A stretch of 64,000 nucleotides of DNA from Paludibacteraceae bacterium (GCA_017391525.1 JAFOYE010000009.1:1-64000), one strand, 5' to 3'. Shown: positions 32,773 through 42,331, numbered from the stretch's first letter. Notes: a model not told the origin generated them from the letters alone. Numbers and translations are program-made.

Positions 32773-33558
32773 ATGTTTTTGATTGCAGGGCCATGTGCCA
32801 TAGAGAGTCGTGAGATTGTGATGCAGACGGCAGCCACTCTGAAAGAGGTGTGCGAGCGTTTGGGCATTCAGTTGTACTTTAAGTCGTCGTTCGATAAAGC
32901 TAATCGTACTAGTCCATCTATGCGTGGCGTAGGTATGGAGAAAGGATTGGAGATATTGAAGGAGGTAAAGCAGACGTATGGACTTCCTATCCTAACTGAT
33001 GTGCATGAGTCTTGGCAATGTGCCAAAGTGGCCGAGGTGGCTGATGTGCTTCAGATACCTGCCTTCTTGGCACGTCAAACGGACTTGTTGGAGGCTGCGG
33101 CTAAAACAGGCAAGATCGTCAATGTGAAGAAAGGTCAGTTTATGGCTCCATGGGATATGCGTGGTGCGATAGCAAAGATCAAAGGTGCCTCTGATGATAA
33201 AGCAGTGGTATGGTTGACAGAGCGTGGTTCAAGTTTTGGCTATGGCAATATCGTGGTCGATATGACCTCATTGGTAAAGATGCGCGAGTATGGTTGCCCT
33301 GTGGTGTTTGATGCGACTCATGCTGTGCAACAGCCTAGTAGTCAAGCCGGTGTGACAGGCGGTAATCGTGAGATGGTGCCACATTTGATGCGTGCAGCCT
33401 TGGCTGTAGGTATCGATGGATTGTTCCTGGAGGTTCATCCTGATCCAGATAAGGCCATCTCTGATGCAGCTAATCAGGTGCGATTGAGCGATATAGAAAC
33501 GATATTAGAACAAGCTTTAGCAATAGACAAACTGAATAAGCAATTGTTAGGATTATGA
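32773..33558 (+). CDS. kdsA: 3-deoxy-8-phosphooctulonate (KDO-8-P) synthase
   Basis: Condenses phosphoenolpyruvate with arabinose-5-phosphate for the KDO of LPS. Motifs: FLIAGPCAIESRE, FKSSFDKANRTS, GLPILTDVHE, NVKKGQFMAPWDM, FDATHAVQQPS and FLEVHPDP. The Cys in AGPCAIES suggests the metal-dependent class (Asn in the E. coli type). 261 residues. Its stop overlaps kdsD, which supplies its substrate. Confidence 0.96.
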   Translation: MFLIAGPCAIESREIVMQTAATLKEVCERLGIQLYFKSSFDKANRTSPSMRGVGMEKGLEILKEVKQTYGLPILTDVHESWQCAKVAEVADVLQIPAFLARQTDLLEAAAKTGKIVNVKKGQFMAPWDMRGAIAKIKGASDDKAVVWLTERGSSFGYGNIVVDMTSLVKMREYGCPVVFDATHAVQQPSSQAGVTGGNREMVPHLMRAALAVGIDGLFLEVHPDPDKAISDAANQVRLSDIETILEQALAIDKLNKQLLGL

Positions 33559-34505
33559 CATACGCAGAACGAGCAAAACAGATTTTTCAGGAGGAGATAG
33601 TAGAACTCCAACGCTTGCAGGAATCGATTGACCACAGTTTTGACGAGGTGGTAGAGGTGCTCTATGCCTGCAAGGGCAAGGTTGTGATCATGGGTATCGG
33701 TAAGACGGGTATTATCGGTCATAAGATGGCCGCATCGTTTGCTTCTACCGGTACGTCGTCTATTTTCGTTAATGTGGCGGAGGCGATGCATGGTGATTTG
33801 GGAATGATCAATGCAGAAGATGTGGTAATCTTGGTGAGCAATAGTGGTTCGACCAATGAGATATTGAATGCTATCGATCCGGTTCATCGTATAGGTTGTA
33901 CGATCGTAGCTTTGACGGGTAACTTGCAATCTCCATTGGCACAGCGTTCGGATTATGCTTTGTCTGTGCATGTGGACAAGGAGGCATGTCCGTTGGGTTT
34001 GGCTCCAACGACTTCAACAACGGCAACTTTGTTGATGGGTGATGCATTGTTGGTATGTCTGATGGAGAAGCGTAAGTTCCAAGCTGAAGATTTCTCTGTC
34101 TATCATCCTGGAGGTGCTTTGGGCAGAAAATTGTTGGGTCGTGTGAAGAACTTTATGTCAGTAGATGTGCCACGTGTGCAAGTGGATACTGCCTTCCGCG
34201 ATTTGGTATGCGAGATGAGTGACAAGCATCTGGGTATGACGATGGTGTACGAGGGAGACAAATGCGTGGGTATCATCACAGATGGTGATGTTCGACGTGC
34301 AATCCAACGATATGAAGATGTGAAGATTACAGCTCAGCAGATCATGACTCCATCCTATAAGGTGATTACGCAAGACGCGTTGTTGACCGATGCGCTAGCT
34401 GTGATGGATACATATAATATTACCACTTTGGCTGTGACAGCGAATGAGGGAAGTACTGAAATTATCGGTATCATTTCTATCCACCATATTATAGATTTTA
34501 AATAA
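33555..34505 (+). CDS. kdsD: D-arabinose-5-phosphate isomerase (KpsF/GutQ)
   Basis: Isomerises ribulose-5-phosphate to arabinose-5-phosphate for KdsA. N-terminal SIS domain (about 35-170) with IGKTGIIGHKMAASFASTG, EAMHGDLGMI and SNSGSTNE; PTTSTTATLLMGDALLV closes it; two CBS domains (about 200-316) follow after YHPGGALGRKLL. The start ATGA overlaps the kdsA stop by four bases. 316 residues, typical. Confidence 0.95.
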   Translation: MTYAERAKQIFQEEIVELQRLQESIDHSFDEVVEVLYACKGKVVIMGIGKTGIIGHKMAASFASTGTSSIFVNVAEAMHGDLGMINAEDVVILVSNSGSTNEILNAIDPVHRIGCTIVALTGNLQSPLAQRSDYALSVHVDKEACPLGLAPTTSTTATLLMGDALLVCLMEKRKFQAEDFSVYHPGGALGRKLLGRVKNFMSVDVPRVQVDTAFRDLVCEMSDKHLGMTMVYEGDKCVGIITDGDVRRAIQRYEDVKITAQQIMTPSYKVITQDALLTDALAVMDTYNITTLAVTANEGSTEIIGIISIHHIIDFK

Positions 34506-34513
34506 ACAAAGAA

Positions 34514-35512
34514 ATGATAATTCATCTTTCAAATACAATAACCAATGCGAATGCTCAAGCGTTAGCAGAAGAGTTGGACGCATTGTTGATATCTAAACCA
34601 GAGCATCATGTATTGGTGACTTCACATACGATGCATACTGTACCAGCTGAGTTGTCTGGTATGGTTCTTGAAGCATGGGATATGCCAACAGATATGCAGT
34701 TGTCATCTCGTTTGTATCAACCTCATACTCATCGTGTGATGATAGGTGATACCTATATCGGAGGTGATGGTCAGAATCAGTTGATGATAGCAGGCCCTTG
34801 CGCAGTAGAGAGCCGTGAGCAGATAGAGCAGTCATGCCAGATGCTTCAAGGCTTGGGTATTCGTGTGCTACGTGCAGGTTGTTATAAACCTCGTACTTCA
34901 CCATACACCTTCCGTGGTATGGGTGAGGATGGTTTGATGTTGCTAGCAGAGATGCGTGATAAGTATGGTGTGCTGATAGCTACCGAGATGCGTGATGCTA
35001 CTCATGCGGATAAGGTGGTGGAGTATGCTGATATCGTGCAAGTGGGTGCGAAAGCGATGTATGATCATGGTTTGTTGACCGCTGCGGGTCAGTGTGGTAA
35101 GCCTGTGATCTTGAAGCGTGGTTTTTCATCTACCTTGCAGGAGTTAGTGCATGCTGCTGATTTTGTGATGAGTTGTGGCAATGAGCAAGTGATCTTGTGC
35201 GAGCGAGGAATTCGCAGTTTTGAGACTCAGACTCGTTTTACCTTGGATCTTTGCGGTGTGTCATGGTTGAAGGAGCATTGTAATCTGCCTGTGATCTTAG
35301 ACCCTAGTCATGCGATGGGTTATGCTTATGGTGTGGCAGATTTGGCACGTGCTTGCACAGCGATGGGTGTGGATGGATTGTTGATAGAGACTCATCCTAA
35401 TCCATGCGAGGCAAAGAGTGATGCTGCTCAGCAGTTGAGTCATGAGCAATTTGAAGCGATGTATAAGAGTCTTGGTGTTGTCGCAGGTGCGGTAGGAAAA
35501 AGACTTGTATAA
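34514..35512 (+). CDS. aroF: 3-deoxy-7-phosphoheptulonate (DAHP) synthase, type I-beta
   Basis: First shikimate-pathway step. 332 residues: an N-terminal ferredoxin-like regulatory domain (about 1-75), as in the Thermotoga-type enzyme, then a TIM barrel with IAGPCAVESREQIE, LRAGCYKPRTSPYTFRG, LKRGFSSTLQE, LDPSHAMGYAYG and IETHPNPCEAKSD. Nine bases downstream of kdsD. The barrel belongs to the same enzyme family as KdsA two genes upstream. The symbol aroF is used in the generic sense. Confidence 0.94.
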   Translation: MIIHLSNTITNANAQALAEELDALLISKPEHHVLVTSHTMHTVPAELSGMVLEAWDMPTDMQLSSRLYQPHTHRVMIGDTYIGGDGQNQLMIAGPCAVESREQIEQSCQMLQGLGIRVLRAGCYKPRTSPYTFRGMGEDGLMLLAEMRDKYGVLIATEMRDATHADKVVEYADIVQVGAKAMYDHGLLTAAGQCGKPVILKRGFSSTLQELVHAADFVMSCGNEQVILCERGIRSFETQTRFTLDLCGVSWLKEHCNLPVILDPSHAMGYAYGVADLARACTAMGVDGLLIETHPNPCEAKSDAAQQLSHEQFEAMYKSLGVVAGAVGKRLV

Positions 35513-35534
35513 TATATAATAAGGAGATACAGCT

Positions 35535-37832
35535 ATGAATACAATTGTATCAAAAAGATTCTTTTCAGAGAATGTAGCTGAATTGGTAGTAGAAGCGCCA
35601 TTGATAGCGCGTAGTAGAAAAGCGGGTCACTTTGTCATTGTTCGTGTAGACAAGAATGGTGAGCGTATGCCGTTGACCATATCTGATGCGGACGTGGAGA
35701 AAGGCACCATCACATTGGTGGTACAGCGTATAGGTGTGTCATCCACTAAGTTGTGTGCTTTGGAGGTAGGTGATCAGGTGGCCGATTTGGTTGGACCATT
35801 GGGCAAGGCTACTGATATCAAGAAGTTTGGAACAGTGGTGTGTGCTTGCGGCGGTGTAGGTGCAGCGCCAATGTTGCCTATCGCTAAGGCTTTGAAGGAG
35901 GCAGGCAACCGTGTGATAACCGTGTTGGCAGCACGCACAGCAGAGTTGGTGATATTGAAAGACCAGTTGGAAGCCGTATCAGATGAGGTGATTGTGATGA
36001 CCGATGATGGTTCGATGGGTCAAAAAGGTTTGGTGACTACTGGTGTGGAGCAAGTAATCAATCGTGAGCAAGTGGATAAGTGTGTGACGATTGGTCCTGC
36101 TATTATGATGAAGTTTGTGGCTCTGACCACTAAGAAATATAATGTACCTACCGAAGCTAGTTTGAACACCATTATGGTGGATGGAACGGGTATGTGTGGT
36201 GCATGCCGTGTAACAGTGGCAGGTAAGACGAAGTTCGTGTGCGTGGATGGTCCTGAGTTTGATGCTCATGCGGTGGATTTTGATGAGATGTTGACTCGTT
36301 TGCGTCAGTATAAGGAGGAAGAGAGTCTTAGTTTAGTTCAGGAGTTCAGTAGTTTAGGAGTAGCGTCTGAACAAGTGCAAAGCACGCTGAACAGCGGAGC
36401 GTCTGAACCTTCAGCTGCGCCAACGGTGGCTCCGTTTGAGGGAACAGCCAAGGATCGTGTGGCTATTCCTCGCGTGAAGATGAACGAGTTGGAGCCAGAG
36501 GAGCGTGTCAAGTCGCTATACAACGAGGTGAATAAAGGACTCACTTTTGAGCAAGCTGTGACCGAAGCGCATCGTTGTTTGAACTGTAAGAAACCAACTT
36601 GTGTGGATGGTTGTCCAGTGAATATCAATATCCCAGGTTTCATCAAGCAATTGGAAATCGGTAATGTGTTAGGTGCTGCGGAGGTGATCGCTCAAAGTAG
36701 TACTTTGCCAGCCGTCTGTGGTCGTGTTTGTCCACAAGAGAAGCAGTGTGAGGCACAATGTATCCATTTGAAGATGGGTAAGGAGGCTGTGGCGATCGGC
36801 TACTTGGAGCGTTTTGTGGCAGATCATTCTGCGTTGAAAGTTGAAAGTCCAGCGTTGAAAGTTGGCAAGAAAGTGGCCGTGGTAGGTAGTGGTCCTGCAG
36901 GTTTGGCTTTTGCTGGTGATATGGCTAAGTATGGCTATGATGTGACAGTTTTTGAGGCCTTGCACGAGATAGGTGGTGTATTGAAATACGGTATACCTGA
37001 GTTCCGTTTGCCTAATAATGTGGTGGATCGCGAGATAGAGGGTCTACGTGCATTGGGTGTACAGTTTATGGCGGATACGATTGTGGGTAAGACCTTGAGT
37101 ATAGATGATTTGCAGGCAGAAGGTTATAAGGCCGTATTTGTGGGTAGTGGTGCTGGTTTGCCACGTTTTATGGGTATTCCAGGTGAGAACTTGAATGGCG
37201 TGTTGTCTTGCAACGAATATTTGACTCGTGTCAACCTGATGCATGCAGCATCTCAGGAATCCGATACTCCAGTATTGCATGCCAAGAATGTGGCTGTGAT
37301 AGGTGGCGGAAATACAGCAATGGATGCGGTACGTACAGCTAAGCGCCTAGGAGCAGAGCGTGCGATGGTAATCTATCGTCGTAGCGAGGACGAGATGCCA
37401 GCACGTATCGAGGAGGTTCGTCATGCTAAAGAGGAGGGTGTGGAGTTTATGACTCTGCATAATCCTATCGAATATCATGCGGATGAGAATGGTCGTGTGA
37501 AGGAAGCGGTGTTGCAGGTGATGGAATTGGGTGAGCCTGATGAGTCCGGCAGACGAAGTCCAGTGGCCGTGGAAGGAAAGACAATAACGGTTGCTGTGGA
37601 TGAAGTGATCGTGAGTGTAGGTGTAAGTCCTAATCCGCTTATCCCTTCTAGTGTAGAAGGACTCGAAGTATCCAAAAAAGGTACTATCGTGGTAAATGAT
37701 CAGATGCAGTCGTCTATACCGATGTTGTTTGCAGGTGGTGATATTGTTCGTGGTGGAGCGACCGTTATTTTAGCTATGTCCGATGGTCGTAAAGCAGCAA
37801 AAGCTATGCATGAATATTTGTCAAATCAATAA
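35535..37832 (+). CDS. Fused NfnAB-type ferredoxin-NADP oxidoreductase / GltD-like flavoprotein
   Basis: 765 residues. Part 1 (about 1-262) is a ferredoxin-NADP reductase-like FAD/NAD module ending in a [2Fe-2S] site (GTGMCGACRVTV and FVCVDGPEF). Part 2 (about 310-765) is GltD-like: 4Fe-4S ligands CLNCKKPTCVDGCPV and CGRVCPQEKQCEAQC, Rossmann VAVVGSGPAGLAFAG and VAVIGGGNTAMDAV. The order equals the two subunits of NfnAB (electron-bifurcating) or SudBA, here one polypeptide. The joining segment (about 265-295) and 431-444 derive from GTTCAGG and GTTGAAA words. Bifurcation is inferred from the domain pair only. Confidence 0.85.
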   Translation: MNTIVSKRFFSENVAELVVEAPLIARSRKAGHFVIVRVDKNGERMPLTISDADVEKGTITLVVQRIGVSSTKLCALEVGDQVADLVGPLGKATDIKKFGTVVCACGGVGAAPMLPIAKALKEAGNRVITVLAARTAELVILKDQLEAVSDEVIVMTDDGSMGQKGLVTTGVEQVINREQVDKCVTIGPAIMMKFVALTTKKYNVPTEASLNTIMVDGTGMCGACRVTVAGKTKFVCVDGPEFDAHAVDFDEMLTRLRQYKEEESLSLVQEFSSLGVASEQVQSTLNSGASEPSAAPTVAPFEGTAKDRVAIPRVKMNELEPEERVKSLYNEVNKGLTFEQAVTEAHRCLNCKKPTCVDGCPVNINIPGFIKQLEIGNVLGAAEVIAQSSTLPAVCGRVCPQEKQCEAQCIHLKMGKEAVAIGYLERFVADHSALKVESPALKVGKKVAVVGSGPAGLAFAGDMAKYGYDVTVFEALHEIGGVLKYGIPEFRLPNNVVDREIEGLRALGVQFMADTIVGKTLSIDDLQAEGYKAVFVGSGAGLPRFMGIPGENLNGVLSCNEYLTRVNLMHAASQESDTPVLHAKNVAVIGGGNTAMDAVRTAKRLGAERAMVIYRRSEDEMPARIEEVRHAKEEGVEFMTLHNPIEYHADENGRVKEAVLQVMELGEPDESGRRSPVAVEGKTITVAVDEVIVSVGVSPNPLIPSSVEGLEVSKKGTIVVNDQMQSSIPMLFAGGDIVRGGATVILAMSDGRKAAKAMHEYLSNQ

Positions 37833-37838
37833 GAATAT

Positions 37839-38570
37839 ATGAAAAAGATCGTATTATACGTATTTGTATTATTGGTGTTCGCTGCATGTCAACACCCTCG
37901 TATAGTCATCAGCAAGAGCAGCAAGATACATATGATAGATTCCAGTTTGGATGAAGTGGCAGATAAAGAATATATGGAGTATTTGGCTCCTATCAAAGCT
38001 GATTTGGAAGAGCAATTGAATGTGAAGATAGGTTATGCTCCAGAAGATTTAAAAGTGCATCAACCTGAATGTACCATGCTCAATTGGGCGACCGATGCGC
38101 TCTTGGCTATGGCTAGACAATATAGTCCAGAACCAGTAGATATAGCAGTGGTTAATATAGGCGGTATGCGTTGTAACTGGGGTAAAGGTAATATTACCTT
38201 TAAGCATGTGTTTGAATTGATGCCTTTTGACAATGAGTTGGTGGTGTTGACTTTGTCCGGTCAAGATTTGTTGGAGTTATGCCAAGTCTTCGCTAAGATC
38301 GGCGGAGAAGGTGCTGCAGGAATGCGAATCAAAGTCAGCAACGGCGTGGTGACTGAGGCTACGATTAATGGCGAAGCCATAGATCCAACTAAACAATATA
38401 CGGTGGCTACTAGCGATTATTTGAGTCAAGGAAACGATGGAATGTTGCCTCTTGCGAAATATACGCATATGTGGAAATCGGAGCAAAAAATCAGAGATTT
38501 GTATATCGAGTATATCCAACAAAAAGGTGTGGTAGAGTCTCAGATAGATGGACGATTTGTGATAGAATAA
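37839..38570 (+). CDS. Lipoprotein with 5'-nucleotidase C-terminal domain only
   Basis: 243 residues. Lipoprotein signal with lipobox FAAC at about 14-17. The rest matches the substrate-binding C-terminal domain of UshA-type 5'-nucleotidases: NWATDALLAMA, VVNIGGMRCNWGKGNITFKHVFELMPFDNELVVLTLSG, YTVATSDYLSQGNDGM. The N-terminal metallophosphatase domain is missing; in Bacteroidetes it can be a separate adjacent gene, but the next gene here is a dipeptidase. Six bases after the oxidoreductase stop. Confidence 0.85.
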   Translation: MKKIVLYVFVLLVFAACQHPRIVISKSSKIHMIDSSLDEVADKEYMEYLAPIKADLEEQLNVKIGYAPEDLKVHQPECTMLNWATDALLAMARQYSPEPVDIAVVNIGGMRCNWGKGNITFKHVFELMPFDNELVVLTLSGQDLLELCQVFAKIGGEGAAGMRIKVSNGVVTEATINGEAIDPTKQYTVATSDYLSQGNDGMLPLAKYTHMWKSEQKIRDLYIEYIQQKGVVESQIDGRFVIE

Positions 38571-38586
38571 ATAATATAATAGATAC

Positions 38587-40218
38587 ATGAAGAAATTTTA
38601 TATGGTCATGGCGCTTTCATGCGCATGGGTGGCTGGTATGGCTTGCACCAATTTTGTGGTGGGTAAAAAAGCATCAGTAGATGGTAGTACGATGGTATCA
38701 TACGCAGCTGATAGTTATTCTTTTTATGGTTATTTGCATCATTCTCCTGCAGCGGATCATGCTCCAGGAACCATGCGTGAAGTAAAGGATTGGGATACAG
38801 GTAAACCCTTGTGTAGTATTCCACAAGTGGCTCATACCTACAATGTAGTGGGTAATATGAACGAGCATCAATTGACTATTGGTGAGACTACTTGGGGTGG
38901 TCGTCCAGAGTTGGAGACTGGTGAAGGAATCGACTATGGATCATTGATTTATATCGCTTTGGAGCGTTGCAAGACTGCTCGCGAGGCTATCAAGTGTATG
39001 ACAGATTTGGTAGCAAAATATGGTTATGCAAGTAGTGGTGAGACTTTCTCTATTGCCGATCCAAATGAGGTATGGTTGATGGAGTTGATAGGTAAAGGTC
39101 CTGGTCAGAAAGGTGCCGTATGGGTAGCTACTCGTATACCAGATGATTGTATTGCAGCACACGCTAACCAAGCACGATTCACAACCATTAACTTCAAGGA
39201 TAAAGAGAACTGGATGTGGAGCAAGGATGTGGTGAAGTTCGCTCGTGAGAAGGGTTACTTTAGTGGTAAGGATAAGGACTTTAACTTCCAAGAGGCATAT
39301 GCGCCATACGATTTCTCTGGTTTGTATGCGTGCGAGGCACGCGTTTGGTCATTCTTCCGTAAGTTCTCAGACGATATGGACAAGTATTTTGATTTTGCAT
39401 CAGGTAAGACTTTTGTAGAGACAGGTGGCAAGTGTGCTGGTGAGCGTATGCCATTGTATATCAAGCCAAACCACAAGGTGAGTGCACAAGAGTTGAAGGA
39501 TTGTATGCGTGATCAATACGAGGGCACTCCATTGGATATTACTCAAGGTCCTGATGCAGGTCCATGGAGCAGCAAACTGCGTTATGGCTCGTTGGGCTTT
39601 AAGTTGGATTCTGTGCAATACTGGTTTGAGCGTCCAATCGCTACCCAACAAACAGCATGGTCCTTCGTAGCACAAATGCGTGGTTATGAGAGCGCTAAGG
39701 CAGGTGGTATATTCTGGTTTGGTGTGGATGATGCTGCATCTACTGTGTATGTGCCTATGTACAGCACAATCACCGAGGTACCTAATTGCTTTGCTCAAGG
39801 CAATGGCGATATGTATAATTATTCTTCGACCTCTGCATGGTGGACATATAATATCGTGGCTAACTGGGCATATACCAAGTATTCAGCTATGATGCCTGAT
39901 ATCAAGAAGGTACAGGCAGCTTGGGAGGATAAGTTTAATGCACAAGTGGAGGCCGTGGATGCTCATGTGGCAGAAATGGATCCTGCTAAAGCTACTGAGT
40001 TCTTGACTAAGTACTCAAATGCACAAGCAGAGGAGTCTACTGCAGCGTGGAAAGACTTGGGTATCTATCTGTTTGTGAAGTATTTGGACGGTCAAGAACG
40101 CAAGGAGAAAGACGGTGAGTTTTTGCGCAATGCATATGGCCAACCAGAGAGCCCTAATCGTGTACCTTACCCAGTAGATTTTCAAAAGAGTATCTACAAG
40201 AATGTGGCTCATGAGTAA
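38587..40218 (+). CDS. Peptidase family C69 dipeptidase (exported)
   Basis: 543 residues. A signal-like segment (1-18) is followed by Cys at about residue 19 in the context GMACTNFVVGKKAS, the N-terminal nucleophile of Ntn-fold family C69 dipeptidases. Other family segments: DGSTMVSYAADSY, NEHQLTIGETTWGG, RPELETGEGIDYGSL, GETFSIADPNEVWLMELI. Probably autoprocessed and periplasmic, degrading dipeptides. 16 bases after the preceding gene. Confidence 0.9.
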   Translation: MKKFYMVMALSCAWVAGMACTNFVVGKKASVDGSTMVSYAADSYSFYGYLHHSPAADHAPGTMREVKDWDTGKPLCSIPQVAHTYNVVGNMNEHQLTIGETTWGGRPELETGEGIDYGSLIYIALERCKTAREAIKCMTDLVAKYGYASSGETFSIADPNEVWLMELIGKGPGQKGAVWVATRIPDDCIAAHANQARFTTINFKDKENWMWSKDVVKFAREKGYFSGKDKDFNFQEAYAPYDFSGLYACEARVWSFFRKFSDDMDKYFDFASGKTFVETGGKCAGERMPLYIKPNHKVSAQELKDCMRDQYEGTPLDITQGPDAGPWSSKLRYGSLGFKLDSVQYWFERPIATQQTAWSFVAQMRGYESAKAGGIFWFGVDDAASTVYVPMYSTITEVPNCFAQGNGDMYNYSSTSAWWTYNIVANWAYTKYSAMMPDIKKVQAAWEDKFNAQVEAVDAHVAEMDPAKATEFLTKYSNAQAEESTAAWKDLGIYLFVKYLDGQERKEKDGEFLRNAYGQPESPNRVPYPVDFQKSIYKNVAHE

Positions 40219-40221
40219 ATA

Positions 40222-40256
40222 GTTGAATGTTTAAAGTTGAAAGTTTAAAGTTTAAA
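40222..40256. repeat. 7-base tandem array GTTTAAA / GTTGAAA, 5 copies
   Basis: GTTGAAT, GTTTAAA, GTTGAAA, GTTTAAA, GTTTAAA between the C69 stop and pepD. Same words as at 32721. Confidence 0.88.
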
Positions 40257-40267
40257 GGCAAGGAAAT

Positions 40268-41725
40268 ATGAATATACAAGGATTGCAACCAAAGGAGGTT
40301 TTCTCTATTTTCCATGAGATTACCCAAGTGCCTCGCCCTTCTAAGCGCGAAGGTAAGATTATCGAGTGGCTTAAGGCATTCGCCGTAAAGCATAATTTGG
40401 AACATACTGTTGACGGAGCTGGCAATATCGTCATGCGTAAGCCTGCTACTCCTGGTTACGAAACTAAACCAGGTGTGATTCTACAAGCACATATGGATAT
40501 GGTGTGCGAGAAGAACAACGACACCATACACGACTTCGACAACGACCCTATCAAGACTTATATTGATGGCGATTTCATCAAAGCTCAGGGTACCACCCTA
40601 GGTGCAGATAATGGTATTGGTATGGCATTGATGTTGGCAGCTATCACTTCGGATACATTGAAGCACCCTGCATTGGAGTGCCTCTTTACCGTGGATGAGG
40701 AGACCGGCTTGACCGGTGCTTTCCGTTTGCAAGACGGTTGCCTACAAGGCAAGCAACTCATCAACCTCGACTCAGAGGACGATGGTCAAGTGTTCATCGG
40801 CTGTGCAGGTGGTATTGATACGCTGGCGAAAATGCACTACCAGCCTCTCGCCTTATCGCCTAATAGCCTCATCGCCTTACAAATTAAAGTCGGCGGATTG
40901 ATGGGTGGTCACTCAGGCGATGATATCAATAAAGGTCGTGGTAATGCCAATAAGATTTTGGTGCGTTTCCTCTATCAAGTGATGCAAGCTACTGATATGC
41001 AATTGGCTATGATCAATGGCGGTAACTTACGCAACGCGATTGCTCGTGAGGCAGAGGCGGTAATTACTATTCCAATGGCATACAAAGAGGATATCCGCAT
41101 TATGCTCAACCACTATATCGCTACAATCGAGCAAGAGATTGGCGATGTAGAGAAGGATTTTGCGATGAGTCTTGAGACTACCGATATGCCTGCGACTATT
41201 ATTCCTGCGGATAAAGCGAAAGTGTTAATTCAGGCGCTTTATGCTTGCCCTCATGGTATGACTGCTATGTCTAAGACAATGCCAGGACTAGTGGAGACAT
41301 CTACTAACCTTGCTAGTGTGAAGATGCGCGAGGATGACAAGGGTGCGTATATAGAGATCAATACTAGCCAACGCTCATCTATCGAGAGCAAGAAGCACGA
41401 TATCAAACAAATGGTAGAGTGCGCTTTGGCATTGGCTTGTGACGAGGTTACTCACGGCGATGGTTATCCAGGTTGGGCTCCAAACCCACAATCTCCATTA
41501 TTGGAGGTAACCAAGAAGGCTTACGCAGACCTCTTTGCAGCAGAGCCAAAAGTATTGGCTATCCACGCAGGATTGGAGTGCGGTTTGTTCTTGGAGAAGT
41601 ATCCATACTTGGATATGGTGTCCATCGGTCCTCAAATGTTCGGTGTCCACTCTCCTCAAGAGCGCTTGAGCATCGCTTCTACAGGCAAATGCTGGGAGTG
41701 GTTGAAACGCATCTTGGAGGCCTGA
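40268..41725 (+). CDS. pepD: Aminoacyl-histidine dipeptidase (M20, PepD/beta-Ala-His type)
   Basis: Cytosolic zinc dipeptidase, 485 residues. Metal and catalytic motifs: LQAHMDMVCEKN (about 73-84), TTLGADNGIGMAL (about 114), TVDEETGLTGA (catalytic Glu pair about 145), LINLDSEDDG (about 170), GLMGGHSGDDINKGRGNA (about 215) and IHAGLECGLF near the end. The last gene of the long plus-strand run; a 646-base gene-free gap follows. Confidence 0.95.
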   Translation: MNIQGLQPKEVFSIFHEITQVPRPSKREGKIIEWLKAFAVKHNLEHTVDGAGNIVMRKPATPGYETKPGVILQAHMDMVCEKNNDTIHDFDNDPIKTYIDGDFIKAQGTTLGADNGIGMALMLAAITSDTLKHPALECLFTVDEETGLTGAFRLQDGCLQGKQLINLDSEDDGQVFIGCAGGIDTLAKMHYQPLALSPNSLIALQIKVGGLMGGHSGDDINKGRGNANKILVRFLYQVMQATDMQLAMINGGNLRNAIAREAEAVITIPMAYKEDIRIMLNHYIATIEQEIGDVEKDFAMSLETTDMPATIIPADKAKVLIQALYACPHGMTAMSKTMPGLVETSTNLASVKMREDDKGAYIEINTSQRSSIESKKHDIKQMVECALALACDEVTHGDGYPGWAPNPQSPLLEVTKKAYADLFAAEPKVLAIHAGLECGLFLEKYPYLDMVSIGPQMFGVHSPQERLSIASTGKCWEWLKRILEA

Positions 41726-42289
41726 TAGATATTTGTCACTAAACAGTAGGCGCAAAGCGTGTAAACTAGCTATGAACTATAAGTGATGAGTGATAAGTTT
41801 CTGCGGACTTTTTTAGGAGGGCTGTGAAAGTGTCCGGAGAAAGTCCGTGGAGTGGAGGTGATAAGGTTATTAGGTGATAACGCGAATCCGCATAATCGAG
41901 TGAAAAAGAATCGGTTATGCGGATTTGTTATTTGTGTGGAGGAGAAAAAACAAAGACAGTATTTAGGGTTTTTAGGGTATATAGGGTAAATGAGAAATGC
42001 CCCTAAATACCCTATTTACCCCAAATACCCACGCTATATTTTCGAAGAAAGATCGGTGAACATTCTAAGTGGTATCGAAGTGGTAACGGTATTGCTATTG
42101 GACAAGCAAGGTCTCTGAATCACATAGTTATCACATACTGATCTCATAGTAATCATATAGTGATGGTGGATTATGAACCCGTAATGAACCCGTAATTGGT
42201 TAGATGGTGTAGAGTGTAAGGTGTAAAGGCGAGCGCTTGCAGCGCTAGTTTAGTGGACGCTCGCAAGCGAAGCTACTATTTAGGGTTTA
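41726..42289. other. Gene-free region with hairpin and several short-repeat families
   Basis: No coding sequence seen. In order: a spacer with GATGAGTGATAAG and GGACTTTTTT words; a strong hairpin at 41885-41925; TTTAGGGTATATAGGG with its near complement CCCTAAATACCCTATTTACC (41960-42030); AATCATATAGTGATGG and a doubled AACCCGTAATG (42170-42196); words GTGTAGAGTGTAAGGTG (similar to 22684); and stem GAGCGCTTGCAGCGCT plus GCTCGCAAGCGAAGC with GTTTAGG. Confidence 0.6.
41885..41925 (+). terminator. Hairpin terminator after pepD
   Basis: AATCCGCATAATCGA pairs with TCGGTTATGCGGATT (14 of 15) over an 11-base A-rich loop, then TGTTATTTG. It lies 160 bases past pepD and is the first good hairpin there. 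Confidence 0.6.
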
Positions 42290-42331
42290 GCGAAAAGAAA
42301 ACCATCGCTTGCTATAATGGCAAGCGATGGT
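42290..42331 (-). terminator. Terminator of the glycogen synthase operon
   Basis: On the minus strand ACCATCGCTTGC pairs with GCAAGCGATGGT over ATTATA-type loop, followed by TTTTCTTTTC. Confidence 0.88.
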
